A stretch of 64,000 bases of DNA from Beroe forskalii (GCA_011033025.1 WFMF01000147.1:248001-312000); one strand, 5' to 3'; counted from the stretch's first letter, positions 35,428-47,022 are shown. Program-made: numbers and translations. Notes: generated from the letters alone by a model not told the origin.

Positions 35428-36126
35428 CTAGAAAGGCCCGTTGGGCCTGCCAGATGATACAGGACCAAATAATAAGCTCTCAAAAAGTTTATGAAGGAGC
35501 AAACTTGACCATTATTCTTTAGTTACTTTTAGTGATGCTGGACCGTGCAAGTTTTGATCATTATAATTTGCTCTTTTATGATGAACTTAAATCTGAAAAT
35601 TAAAACAGAGTATCGTACTCATACTGAACTTTGAATCAAAGCATTGATTTACGCCAAGAGCAGTATTCCAAAAGCGCAATGTGCTAAGCCCCTGTTTTTG
35701 ACTTAATGTGATTTTGCTTTTGGTCAATCTTAAATTGCTCTTAATTCACATTTTCCGTTAATTATCAACTCAGCATTGATTTAAATCGACCGACGTCTGT
35801 CACAGATTTATGAAGAGATGCTTTCGGAAATAGCCTCCACGATGCAAGCCATACCCGTTCTCTATTTCCAGATCTTGAATTTAAAATGAAAACAGTAAAC
35901 ACGTCGTTCTTTTAAACGCTACAACGCAGAAGTCAACAACGTATCAGAAAGCACTCGCATAGAAGTGATTATAATCTGCACGTGCAGAATATCGGTATCC
36001 ATAGCAACGGCGCAACTAAGCCCAGCTTAGCCTTTGTTTCTCTTGATATTTTCTTGGCAAGCTCAAATTTAATTGTGGACGGCGGCACAAACATTATTCA
36101 CGTGTGACTTTACTTTATATATAAGA
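35428..36126 (-). mobile_element. Helitron-like non-autonomous element
   Basis: On the minus strand the block begins TCTTATATATAAAG and ends with a short hairpin GGCCCAACGGGCC followed by TTTCTAG and a T. That is the layout of Helitrons: 5' TC, 3' hairpin plus CTRR, and insertion next to T without target duplication. The uninterrupted site is present in copies 1 and 2 of the host TIR element. The base before the 5' TC is G, not the expected A. No Rep/helicase gene is present. Confidence 0.55.
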
Positions 36127-36456
36127 CGATCAATTATCACATATCCAGTGTAATACTGTAATAGAAGTTCAATAGAAGTACTAGTATAGATTAGTTTCGG
36201 AATGTTCACAATCAAAAAATGGAGGTCTGGGGGCGCAGCCCCCAGAAGCCAGACGTATCATGTTAAAAGAATTTCAGTTGCAATAGGATTCTATACACAA
36301 ATTTCAAAATTCTAGGCTAGAAGTTTCTTAATTTCTTAATTGTAATTCAGTGAAGTTTCTTAATTTTTCCGAAATTCTAGGCTAAGTTTCTTAAATTTTC
36401 GGAAATCCTAGGCTAAGTTTCTTATAGACAGTTTCTTATAAAAAAAACTGAGTGTA

Positions 36457-36820
36457 ATCAGCTAAAAGGCTGTCGTTTGATATATTACTATCCTAAAAAA
36501 ATGGAAGCACAGATTTTTTGTTTGATAAGCGAGTCAAAACGTCACCTTTACTCATACACAGGAGTTCGAAAAAAACAAATTTCAGGCTGAATATTGATCA
36601 TGATTTAATATTGTCTATGTGTCGCTGTATCTTGAATACGAATATTAGATATACTCCTGGTTTTATTTCTAATTGGATTTTTGTTTTTGTTAAAATTAAG
36701 TCCACTCCTTAAAGTTAAAACTCGATCAGATCATGCCGACTGGAAGTGCAACCACCGCTTTAGAGAGCTTGAAAGTTGCTGCTCTCAGCAGCAGTGTTTT
36801 ACTACAGCTCACCCTCACAA
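36457..36820. other. No gene seen
   Basis: Short AT-rich stretch between two mobile elements. Confidence 0.5.
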
Positions 36821-36822
36821 TA

Positions 36823-37408
36823 CCTTAGTACACTTAAGAACGGCATCACGTAATTTGCGCGCACTTTAAGATCGACGCACTTTATTAGTGCGGTTTTTTA
36901 TGAGATGGAAAACGATTTGAATCAAATTTGAAATTTTCCTCTTGATTGCGAGACATCATATTCATAGGACCAACAATATACAATTTTGCAATTTTGACAA
37001 TGAAACAAATTTTCAACAGTAATAAGTTGTAGTATCCATTATTTTAATCTAAAAACTACAGTACAGAAGTGCTGTAGTTTGGACCGTGCATATCTCAGGG
37101 TTAGAAAAGCAAAATAATAATTTCATTCTTTAAACTATATCTTTAAGTTTTAGCTGACATTTTTAAAACCGAGGTTTCTTGAAATTTTAATTGACACTTT
37201 TGCGACAAAATAATCTAACGACAAAATTAACTGACGGTCATGATTCATCAATTCATGCCCGAAAAAAACCAAAATCGAAAATTTATAAAATTGTTCACTT
37301 AATTAGCATACACTTAATTTTATGCGCACTTAATTACTGTACACTTAATTAGTGCGGTTTTTTCCAAACCGCACTAATTAAGTGACGCCGTTCTTAAGTG
37401 TACTAAGG
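36823..37408. mobile_element. MITE with CCTTAGTACACTTAAGAACG termini
   Basis: The inverted ends CCTTAGTACACTTAAGAACG and complement are flanked by TA (36821-36822, 37409-37410). The right half repeats ACTTAATT and AGTGCGGTTTTTT/AAACCGCACT blocks. It also contains a diverged copy of the CTACAGTACAG dispersed repeat (37042-37115). Confidence 0.8.
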
Positions 37409-37410
37409 TA

Positions 37411-38106
37411 ATCTAATCAGCTGCAACCAGGATCGCAACCAGGATTGCTAGAGAGCCTCCAGGATTGTAAGTTCCGCTTACAATCCTCTGAAAAAAGTAA
37501 CAAGTTGGGTTGCTCTGGTTGCGCTAGCATGGTCCATGGAATGCTGGATATATGCTGGATATTATGAGGGAAGTAGATAGACTACGCATATCCCTTCTGC
37601 AGTAATTATTAAAGCGAGAAGGTGTAATATCATAATATGAATGATACCAACGTAGTATGTACGTTATTCAGTGTTTCTAATCCTGACTACTGCTAAGAAT
37701 AAAATGGGAATTTTATGCATTGCATACTGATGGTGATAGTGAGTAGCAAACTATGATTGCACGTTTCACTCTCCATTTTGAAAACTGACTGATGTAACAG
37801 TAAAATTGTAGCTGCACACCTAATTTTAAGTCGTTAAATTCTGAAATTTCATGGTTGCTTTAACAAATAATGTTGCCCAGCTAGGATTGCCAGGATTGCA
37901 GGTTATTCCAACCGGGGCCACAACAGGTCATGTTTGAAGAGTGAAGACACCTACTGATTCACCTCTCAGTTTGTACAGTTCATTACCCAATGACACATTA
38001 TAATACACAAGCTGATATATCATTTTAATTGTATTCGAAGTATTATAATCTTGGAGTATAACCAACACACGTTTAATAATGAGGTAATCATCTTGATTCA
38101 GAATGG
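37411..38106. other. ARHGAP21/23 intron, no gene seen
   Basis: CCAGGATTGC-type short repeats occur at 37425-37485 and 37885-37900. The minus-strand frame at 37928-38128 adjoins the kinase-like fragment but has no recognised motif. Confidence 0.4.
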
Positions 38107-38346
38107 CTAACTGATGACCCCAAACCACCTAATCCGCGTAATTCCTTCATGGGGTATAGTGAGAGAGGCTAAGGCGTCGGGAAGTCCCACTGATCCAGTG
38201 ACCTCATGCACACACAATATATTCCCTATGATCCAATGGCATATATTAATACCGTACACAATGTCATGAATATCACACTGTGCTACAAGCCATTCCAAGC
38301 CTCTGAACAATTCAGATATTGTAAGGATTTTCGGTGACCAGATCAT
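38107..38346 (-). pseudogene. Possible degenerate protein-kinase-like fragment
   Basis: The frame encodes FRGLEWLVAQCDIHDIVYG and later GNILC, then VGLPDALASL and ITRIRW. The order resembles a tyrosine-kinase catalytic loop region (GLEYL, HRDL.ARN.L, DFG, RW) but the catalytic Asp, Asn and DFG residues are not present as such. There are no flanking exons. It lies in the large ARHGAP intron and, if real, is a decayed fragment or a pseudokinase exon. Chance resemblance cannot be excluded. Confidence 0.25.
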
Positions 38347-38645
38347 TGTTAATGATTATTGCTGGGAGCAATTAAGATTTAAATGTGTGATCCAATTCTT
38401 CTCAAGACTCTCAATTTGGATTACAAAACCTCACACCTCACCTAGGATAGAATAATATAGTTTTTTCGGTGGATTAAAATTTTATCAAAGTTTTTAATAG
38501 CAAGTGTGTGACATAGCAAGCTATAACAAATAGCACATAAATAGCATTCATGATATTCAATACATATTCATGAATCAAGATATTTAAGTTAAGTAATAAG
38601 TATTAACTTTGCATAAAGAATTACAAAAAATGAAAATAAACTCAC

Positions 38646-38789
38646 AGCTAGATTTGACTGAGAGGGCGCAAAGCAGTATTGAACTTTGAACCCAAGACTA
38701 CCATTCTGCTTGTTGACAACAATTGTCTTTTCTTGAGAGAGCAGAGTGTGCTGCTTGTGAGGAGACATGTTCCTGTTGTCCACTTCAAT
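38646..38789 (-). CDS. ARHGAP21/23: ARHGAP21/23-like exon: first strand of PDZ domain
   Basis: The acceptor is CTCCTGCAG before 38789 and the donor is GTGAGT after 38646, phase 0 at both ends, 48 codons. It encodes EKTIVVNKQNGSLGFKVQYC: the first PDZ strand and the carboxylate-binding loop (SLGF, equivalent to GFGF in ARHGAP21 after PKTVTLKR). It joins in phase to SPYHRMATIFVK about 14 kb downstream. Confidence 0.85.
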
Positions 38790-39058
38790 CTGCAGGAGCC
38801 GATAGTTCTTAGTTTCTTACTAGGTGTAGGTATAAAGGAATTGCTAAAAACAACAAACTCACGATATTGTACTGATAATTCTAAAATCTGACAAGAACTG
38901 AAATCAAAACAAATAAATTATAGATGCCTTATATGAAGGTTTTCTAACCATAAATTAAGCATTGGCACAAACTGTATGATTGAGTAGTTTTATTTCATAA
39001 ATTTAATGTACAATGTTCATATTGTACATGGTCTAATGAATTGTATTGATTGACTTAC

Positions 39059-39203
39059 ATTGTGTTTTAGTAGTAATGAAGACACAATATGAGTGTTGGA
39101 AGGTAGACTATGTAGTCTAGCTACACTGAGCTTCTCATTAGTTTCTCTGTCAACTAGCTCTACTTCATCATCACTACCCAGGTCAAAGGTTTTCTGTATA
39201 GCC
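39059..39203 (-). CDS. ARHGAP21/23: Probable ARHGAP21/23-like exon upstream of PDZ
   Basis: The acceptor is CTTGTTTCAG before 39203 and the donor is GTAAGT after 39059. One base plus 48 codons end in phase 0, as required by the next exon. It encodes KTFDLGSDDEVELVDRETNE and then a hydrophobic segment ending SSLLLKHN. There is no domain match; the region N-terminal to the PDZ is poorly conserved in this family. The support is splice signals, open frame and phase. No start codon lies in frame, so further 5' exons are expected beyond 39203. Confidence 0.55.
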
Positions 39204-39728
39204 CTGAAACAAGTCCATGAGGTGATCCCTTGTGAGATCAGTTTATGAAAGCCAAATAAATAAGTGGTGGGCAGGTTACAGCATCCTTGATAAGAACTGT
39301 GAAGCTTGGATGCAAATTAATAGAAGGATAGGCATGCAATATTGAGACTTATTGCAAGGAGCCATCTGAGAAAATGAAGTGTGCCTAGTTTTGTACCAAA
39401 ATTTAATGACTTCAAAAAATAGTGATTACTATAAACAATTAGAAGGTACATTAAATATTCTTTCATTTTTCGTGGAAGTGTTTTTGAATTGCTAATTAAA
39501 ACTTTGTTTAATTGTGGCTTGAATTTTTACAAAGACTGTATTAAGAAGATTGCTTAATGCTTAATTGAAACTTTGTTTACTCAACAGCTTTAACTAAATA
39601 GCTTTAACCCATGGGAAAAGGAGATGAAAATTTCATTTGTGACAAGACTGAAGACGTGTATACCCAAATTCAAGACACTTGAGGTACTGTGATTATATGA
39701 CGAGAGGTCCTGTAATAAACTGAGCTTG

Positions 39729-41345
39729 ATGAAAATTACTAACTTACTAAAATTGAAAGGTGATGGTTTGAAGGCTAAGGTTCCTGAGGACTCGGTTAGA
39801 GTATCATTACAGGTGAATGACAAATGTAAGAATGGTGATGATGCTCTCCAACCAAAGATTGTAAAAGTAGAGTTGAGAAAGTTGAACTCAACTACACCAG
39901 GACCTGATTCAGATGATGTTGACCTCAATACTGCTCAGATAAGTCCTAAAAATGTGCCTAGTTTCAAGTTTTCAAAAAATGTTTCCACTGATGAAATTGT
40001 GAGTACTGATGCTGAAATTATTGATTTTGACTCTTTCAAGTGTGTCAATAAAGACACTGTCATCAAAGCTCTTCTTTATTTCATCAAGAGTTTTGATCAG
40101 CTTAACAAAGAATTCTCATTAATAACAGATTCCTCTAACAGTGTTGGAGGGAATTGCTCTTGTAAAGATGATACTGCTATTTCCACTGATCTTTGTGTTG
40201 ACAATGGGAATGTCAGTGAGATTCCTACCCTCTTTGATGAGACCAGCTCAGATGAGAGCAGTGAGGATGAAAGCAGTGATGAAGAAAGTAGTGAAGATGA
40301 GAAACATGATCAGATTTGTAATAGTGAGAAAGATATTGTTAGTGGTGATAAACTTGTATTGATGGAAAAACGTGTTGATAGTTTGTCAAATTCAATGGAG
40401 GAAATAAAAGTTCTTTTGCATGAGGTCTTAAATTCAAAACATGGTAAGATAGAAGCTAATCAACAGAGACTAACAGGTGAAAATTTGATTTCAGAGTCTA
40501 CCAAGCCCACTGCTGATGAGGTTTCTCATGTTGAAATGCCATCAAAAACTAGCAATGTCACTTATGCAGCAATAGTAGGAACTTCAAAATCTTCACAAGA
40601 TGAAACTGTTGTCAACTCTAATGCAGTCAGTAATTCGAATCAGTCTTCTTGGACCACTGTGTCTAACAAATCTAATAATGAAGTTCTTATTTTATATCCA
40701 ATTGATAAAGACAATGAATCAGCTCAAAAAAGTATGCAGAATGTGAAGAAAGCTACTGAAATCAAGCTTAAAAATGTTCAGGTTGAGTTCATTCGAGTAA
40801 ACTCAAAAAGCATGAAAGTTGTTATTGGCTGTAAAGACCTGAATGTGAGAAATGAGGTTGAAAAAGTTTTGAATGAGTCAGAAGTTCTCAAAGCAAATGG
40901 CTATCAAATTAAGCATGCAACTAAAATGCTTCCTAAAGTCAGCTTACATAATGTGCTTACTGATGTTCTGGAAGAAGTAGATAGATCCCAGAATGTTGAT
41001 GATGTTAGGAAGCAAGAAAAAGACCTTGTTTTGCTCAAAGTACTCTCCAAGAATCCATGTGTTCGAAACTTGCATGAGGTGGGCCATACATTAGAGGTTG
41101 TGTATATCAACACAAATGCAAAGAATCAACTTTATACAATTGGGCTCAAAGTGTCTCCTGCCATCAGATTGGCTATAGTTCAGCACCAACAAGGGAACAT
41201 TTATCTGGGCAATAGTCGGTATCAATTCCGTGATAGATTTCATTTCAAGCATTGCTATCACTGTCAAATGCTTTTTTGGCCACATTTCTTAGAGTGCCCT
41301 GAAAGACAAATCTCCAGCTTGTATGTTCTGTATGAAAAACCATAA
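39729..41345 (+). pseudogene. LINE copy A ORF1, frameshifted in the zinc-knuckle region
   Basis: It aligns along most of its length with the ORF1 at 52046-53761. It has an acidic Ser/Asp/Glu tract near 40240-40310, a conserved block VQVEFIRVNSKSMKVVIG near 40780, and HFKHCYHCQML near 41240. Extra bases at about 41270 (CTTTTTTGG versus CTTGGACA in copy B) shift the frame so that the CCHC fingers are lost and the protein ends early. ORF1 proteins of this type bind nucleic acid. Confidence 0.75.
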
Positions 41346-44300
41346 ATCCAGCACATGCCCAGTGAGAAAAAGACATCACAAAAACATTGTTGTGTTCGTT
41401 GCTTAGCTTCAAAGCATGGTAATGATGCAGAATCTCACAAAAGTCACAATGCAGGTGACCAAAAATTGCCCAGTTATCCTTCGTGAGATCAATAGACTGA
41501 AGGAAAACACAGAATTCATTTCAAAAAACATGATGTGAAAATAAGTGCAGAAACTGCTTGTCCTCATTTGCGAGTAGCTTGCTTCAACGCGCAATCTATC
41601 TGTAATAAAGTATGTGGGGCACTGGAAATGCTGAAAGATAACAAGATTGATTTATGTTGTGTTACAGAAACTTGGCTCAAGGCTAAAGACAAGGCAAATC
41701 TTTTCAGAAATCCATGATTTTTGGGTTTGATATTCAAAGCTGTCCTCGAAAAGGCAAAGGAGGTGGAGTTGCATTTATCTTCAATCCAAACAGAATCTCA
41801 ATCAACAGACATCTGGTTAAGGATACAAATCTTTGAAGTTCTTGGAGTGTTTGGTCAAGTCAGCCAAGACTCCAACAAGAGTTTGTGTCATTCACCGTAC
41901 AACCAGCACTAAATGCAAAGCTAAATACGAGGAAACTAAAATATTGAAATTCATGGAGGAATTTGAAATATACCTTGAGGAACTGGTTGAAAAGTTTGGT
42001 GCTCCAATCATCTGTGGGGATTTTAACTTTCATATTGAAAATAAAAATGATCAAAGGGCTAAGAAATTCTAGCACTGTGTCAAAGTAAAGGATTCCAGCA
42101 ACACGGGGTGAGCCTACCCATAACTCAGGGGAGTTCTTTGACTTGGTATTTACTTTAGAGTCAGGTGCAGATGCCTTACTAAATTAAAGATTTGCTGTAG
42201 AAACTGATACGGCACATCATCAGACCATCATCTTGTCTTTGATGTACCTGATCATTTCACCTACCAACCAAGAATCGTCCTTTGAGATTAAAGATGTGAG
42301 GGAGTTTCTGAAAAATGGATCAAAAGGAATTCAGACATGACTTGTTCTGTTCTATTAACTACTAAGCACTTCAAATCTGTTGACCAGGCTGTTCATTTAT
42401 ACCATGATATTGTACAAGATGTTTTGGACAAACATGCACCATTTATCACTAGGAAGTTCAAAAACCTCACAGTCACCATGGTGGAGTGAATCCCTGCAAA
42501 AAGCTAAAAAGAAATGAAAAAGTCAACGTAAGTTTTATAAAAACAAAGATGACAATGAAGCACGTGAGATCTATAATGGAGAAGTGTGTTGACAAAGCTA
42601 TCATTAACAAAGAAAGAAACCTTTATTTCTAACGAAAAATTGACTAGCAAGGGAAAAACTCCAAAGCAACATATATAAAGTCCTAAATCATCTCCTTGAT
42701 AAGGAATATGAGCAAACAAGCTTCCTCATTGTGCTGATGATTCATTACTTGCAGAGAATTTCAAAACATTTTTTGACAAAGTGAAGGATATCTATTCAGA
42801 CATTGAGAAAGACTGTACTAGATATGAAAATAGAAGTAATGATGGAAATTTCCATGCTCAGGATGAAGTAAACACGGCTCACAGTGTTTCGTGAGAGGTC
42901 TCTATTGAAGAACTTTATAACCTAGCAAAGAATCTTTCAGATAAATCATGAGCTTGATGTTTTGCCAATGTGGCTTTTTAAAGAATCTTTACCAGAACTG
43001 ATAGGAATTATTCACTATTGTTACAATGAATCATTAAAGACTGGTGATTTTCCCCAAGGAATTGAAAACAGCTCATTAGGCCTAGTTTGAAGAAAACAAA
43101 TCTAGATTCTGATATTTTGAGTAATTACAGACCAGTCAGTAACATTCTTATATATCCAAACTTATAGAGAAAAGTGGTACACAATCAACTTCTGGAATTC
43201 CTGGATAGTGAGGATTATTCTCAAAATACCAATCAGCATATCGTAAGTTCCATAGTTGGCCAGAAACTGCTGTTTTGAAGCATCCAGAATGATTTGCTCA
43301 TTATGATGGATAAAAGAAATAATGCTGTATTGTTCTTGGATCTAAGTGCAGCATTTGATACTGTCAATCATGACATCCTGATTAAAGGTTGAAAAAGACT
43401 ATAGAATGGATGGAGTTGTAATACAATGGCTCAAGTCATACCTATCAGAAAGAAAATTCAAAGTAACAGTTAATGGTTCATATTCTTCCAGAATGTCTGC
43501 TTAGCATTGGAGTTCCACAAGGATCGATACTTGGACCACTCCTTTTTCATTCTTTATACCAAGGAACTTGAGAAGATAGTGACTCAGTATGGATTTTCTA
43601 TTCATTTATATGCTGATGATACCCAGATATACTTTGCCTTTGATGTTGACTCCGGTACACTTGACCTCACAAACATACAACTTTGTTTAGGAGAAGTAAA
43701 GAAATGGATGGCACTAAACTTTATGAAGCTGAATGATGATAAGACTGAGTTCCTAGACATAGGATACTATGTCAGTCCAATTGAGAACCTAGATCTTGGT
43801 GAAAGTTTTGGCGAAATAGAATTGTCTCCATCAATGCATGCTAAAACCTGGGCTTCCATTTTGACCATCAACTTGATATGGGTGAACAAATTAATGTCAT
43901 CTCTCAGATTTGTTACTTAAATCTAAGGGACCTTAGGAGAATTGGATCCAAACTAAGCTTTGAACTAAAGACTCAGCTAGTCCATTCTAATATTTTGTCT
44001 GTAATTGACTACTGCAATGCTTCTTATGGAGGTCTCACTCAGAAAAATGTCTACAGGCTTCAAAAACTTCAGAACAATGCAGTCCGTTTTATCTTCAAGC
44101 TCAGTGGTAAAAAAGTATGGGATCACATTAAGCCTTACCTGAAGAAACTCCATTTCCTCCCCAGTAGAATTCAGAATAAAGTTCAAAATTGCCGTCTTGG
44201 TGTTTAAGTGTCTCAACAACTTGGCTCCACATTACCTCAAAGAGCTCATATCAGTACGTGAAGTTAAGAATGTGAGCCTGAGGCTTGACAATGACTTTTA

Positions 44301-44478
44301 CCTCCTCAAAGTGCCTCCACCATCTCGCCTCTCCAAGACAGATGCATCTTTTACCTACATGGCTCCCAAAACTTGGAACTGTTTACCATATAGTATAAGA
44401 AGCTGCACAGAGTTGGAATCATTTAAAACACTTCTTAAGACTCACTATTTTGAGACTGCTTTTATGGGAGTTGAGTAA
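41346..44478 (+). pseudogene. LINE copy A ORF2 remnants (endonuclease and reverse transcriptase)
   Basis: The recognisable pieces are 41535-41717 (start of APE-type endonuclease), 41833-42072 (CGDFNFHIE), about 43310-43390 (LDLSAAFDTVNHDIL), 43507-43920 (YADDTQ) and 43878-44478 (thumb and C-terminal region). Many frameshifts and stops separate them. No functional protein is possible. Confidence 0.8.
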
Positions 44479-44720
44479 ATTGAGACTGATGTTTATTATA
44501 AACTGGAATATTTTGGATATTTTAATTTTTAAGGCACAAAGTGAAGTTGGATTTAATGTTTAATATAAGACTAAAATCTTGTGTTCGTATATCTTTCATA
44601 TAGACTGAATAATTTGGATATTGTTTCATGGTCACGCTTGAATGGCAAAATATTGCCTTGTGTAATATTAGTGATTGTCTAAGCGTGTTATAAGTATTTT
44701 GAATTTATTTATTTATTTTA

Positions 44721-45610
44721 TGAAAAGGAAATACTGCTACATACTTACATATTATAGGGATAAATTAACTTATGAAAGGGGCCATCAATAAAGGACATTG
44801 ATATCAAATGAATCCAAAATTACCAACATAATATGGACTTGGGTAAGATTTTTACATAAAAAGATGCAAGATTTGAAACTTACATGGTCAAGTGAGGACC
44901 AGGTAGGAGCTTTGGGTAGAATAATCTGACACGATTCTTGAAGTGAACAGTTAAGGTCACAGAGTCCATCATTTGTCATAACTGAGCTCAAACATGTCAA
45001 AATATATAAGTAACAGTAAGCAACTAGTCAAAATTTGGTAAAGTGGTCACTTGGTCAGCAACTATATTGATATTTGATGAGCAAAAAATAAATGTGGAGC
45101 ACAGTAGTAATCAAATCAAATTGTTTGGCCAATTCAAATATCAATTCCACCCTAACACTATACACACTAATACACTATGTATAGGTTCTGTGGGGGTGTA
45201 TGGTAGAATACATGCAGTGTACTAAGATACACACTATCAACAGATATACACAGCCTTGCAACTTGGAAAAGTAGACTACCCAAGTTTAGGTTGGCACTAT
45301 GTATAGATATTCTGCAGCAAACGAGGGTCATCAAGTGGAATATCAGACATATCTCACTGCATTTTCAGTAGATAATCGTTCAAGTTTATCAAAAGTTAAA
45401 GAATGAATCCTTTAAAACAAGGATTCAAAACATGAAAGATATGTTTTTGAAAAAAACGCCCATAAAATTATATTGTTCCTTGCACTCATACATGACATGA
45501 AACTAGGGTACATCATTGGCTGCAGTAAAACATGATGGGCTGCTTAATGGTCATATGGACCACATGTTGTGAAGTAGTAAGCATGGGATGCAGTAATGCA
45601 TTACATCAAA
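44721..45610. other. No gene seen
   Basis: 44777-44800 carries one end of the AAGGGGCCATCAATAAAGGA element type seen at 45613-45930. The rest is AT-rich with no supported feature. Confidence 0.45.
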
Positions 45611-45612
45611 TA

Positions 45613-45930
45613 AGGGGCCATCCATAAAGGACATCTGCGAAATTTGGCCATTTCGGACCCCTCCCCCCCCCCTTGTCTGCAAACATCCGCAATCCAGAAA
45701 CCCCTCCCTTCCCCCTGGACGTCCACATTTTTCTTCAAAATCTTTTGGGTCATCATTTTTGGCCCCAAAATTTCATGATTTTCTAGTAAAATAGCCGTCA
45801 AATTGCCCAAAATTTCCATGAATTGCGGACATCCACATTTGGCCAAACACCCCCCCCTACATCTGCAAACGTCCACATTGGCCAGACTCCCCCCTCCCCC
45901 TCATTGCAGACTTCCTTTATTGATGGCCCT
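45613..45930. mobile_element. Short foldback element with AGGGGCCATC ends
   Basis: AGGGGCCATCCATAAAGGAC at the left is complementary, with mismatches, to TTCCTTTATTGATGGCCCT at the right. TA flanks both ends (45611-45612, 45931-45932). The interior is C-rich and carries several diverged internal inverted copies of GCGGACATCCACATTTGGCC. Confidence 0.65.
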
Positions 45931-46310
45931 TAAGAGGTAGTTGAGGCTGCTGCAATGTTTTATCATCAAGGATTTATAAGTTACCATTGAGAGAAAAATA
46001 AATTAATCATTTCTCAAGATAAAGTGTGCCATACAGGGTGTGTAAAAAGTCTGGACCCCCCTCTCTCCAGCCAAAACAGTAAAAGATACAGACTTGTCCT
46101 TTTGAACATAATTTGTACTATCAATTATGAGTAGAAAAAAGTCATTTTGGATTTTCCTAATTATTTTTGTCGAATTTTATGAAGGAGCATTAAGACGACA
46201 CTTTTGTGAGCTAAATTATCACGTAAATATACAAATTTTTACAATTGATCAATGATATCTAATATTTTGTGGCTCCACCATTATTCTCTACCATTGCATT
46301 TAGTCTTTAA

Positions 46311-47022
46311 GGGGGCCGGGGGGGGGGGTCCGAGGTCGATTTCCAGTTTTTTGATGTTTCTGATAGAGCAGAACGCCAGCTACCAGTAGGTTTTTACCCC
46401 ATGAAAAAATATTGTTCCTAGCCGAAGTTATAAATTTTTCAAATCGCAAGTTCGCCTGTAATTAGAGTGCGCGCGTGAACTTTCGACGCCATTTGTCGAA
46501 AATCAACTTTAAAATCTATCTCCTCCTACAAATTTTGGAGAAAACCCTTGAAACTTGGTAGTTATGTTCTAGAGCATAAAACTCAACTTTGTATCGAGCC
46601 GATTTTTGATTTAGGCCTTAGAAGTGAAAATATGAATTTTCAAAGTTGGCTCCTGTCACAAAAATCGTCAAAAATAGTGATTTTCAAAATTCAAAAGTCG
46701 ATATTTTCACTTCTAAGGCCTAAATCAAAAATCGGCTCGATACAAAGTTGAGTTTTATGCCTTAGAACATAACTACCAATTTTCAAGGGTTTTCTCCAAA
46801 ATTTGTAGGAGAAGATAGATTTTAAAGTTGATTTTCGGCAAATCGCGTCGAAAGTTCGTGCGCGCACTGTAATTACAGGCGAACTCGCGATTTGAAAAAT
46901 TTATAACTTCTGCTAGGAACAATATTTTTTCATGGGGTAAAAACCTACTGGTAGCTGGCGTTCTCCTCTAGCAGAAACAACAAAAACCCGAAAATCGACC
47001 TCAGACCCCCCCCCCGGCCCCC
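46311..47022. mobile_element. Long hairpin element flanked by TTAA
   Basis: The 712-base block is an almost perfect inverted repeat with arms of about 340 bases meeting near 46665. It starts GGGGGCCGGGGGGGG and ends CCCCCCGGCCCCC. TTAA flanks both sides (46307-46310, 47023-47026). There is no coding capacity. Such a hairpin would fold strongly in RNA and is a candidate source of double-stranded RNA. Confidence 0.85.

Larger units (their letters stand above)
32982..36454. mobile_element. CACTCAG-type TIR element, copy 3, with two nested insertions
   Basis: It starts CACTCAGTTTTTTTTATAAG and ends CTGAGTG, flanked by TA (32980-32981, 36455-36456). Subterminal AAGTTTCTTA repeats are as in copy 2. 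Relative to copies 1 and 2, two extra blocks are present: 33361-35302 and about 35428-36126. The element sits in the largest ARHGAP21/23 intron. Confidence 0.85.
39729..44720 (+). mobile_element. CR1/L2-like LINE, copy A, decayed
   Basis: It has two ORFs in LINE order: ORF1 (39729-41345) and ORF2 remnants (about 41535-44478), then a 3' end with an ATTTATTT tail (about 44703-44720). Homology to copy B (52046-56890) starts at AAGGTGATGGTTTGAAGG and extends to the tail. ORF2 pieces show an endonuclease start (VACFNAQSICNK, TETWLKAK) and GDFNFHIENK, then reverse transcriptase pieces LDLSAAFDTVNHDIL, GVPQGSILGP and YADDTQIYFAFD in different frames. Confidence 0.85.
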
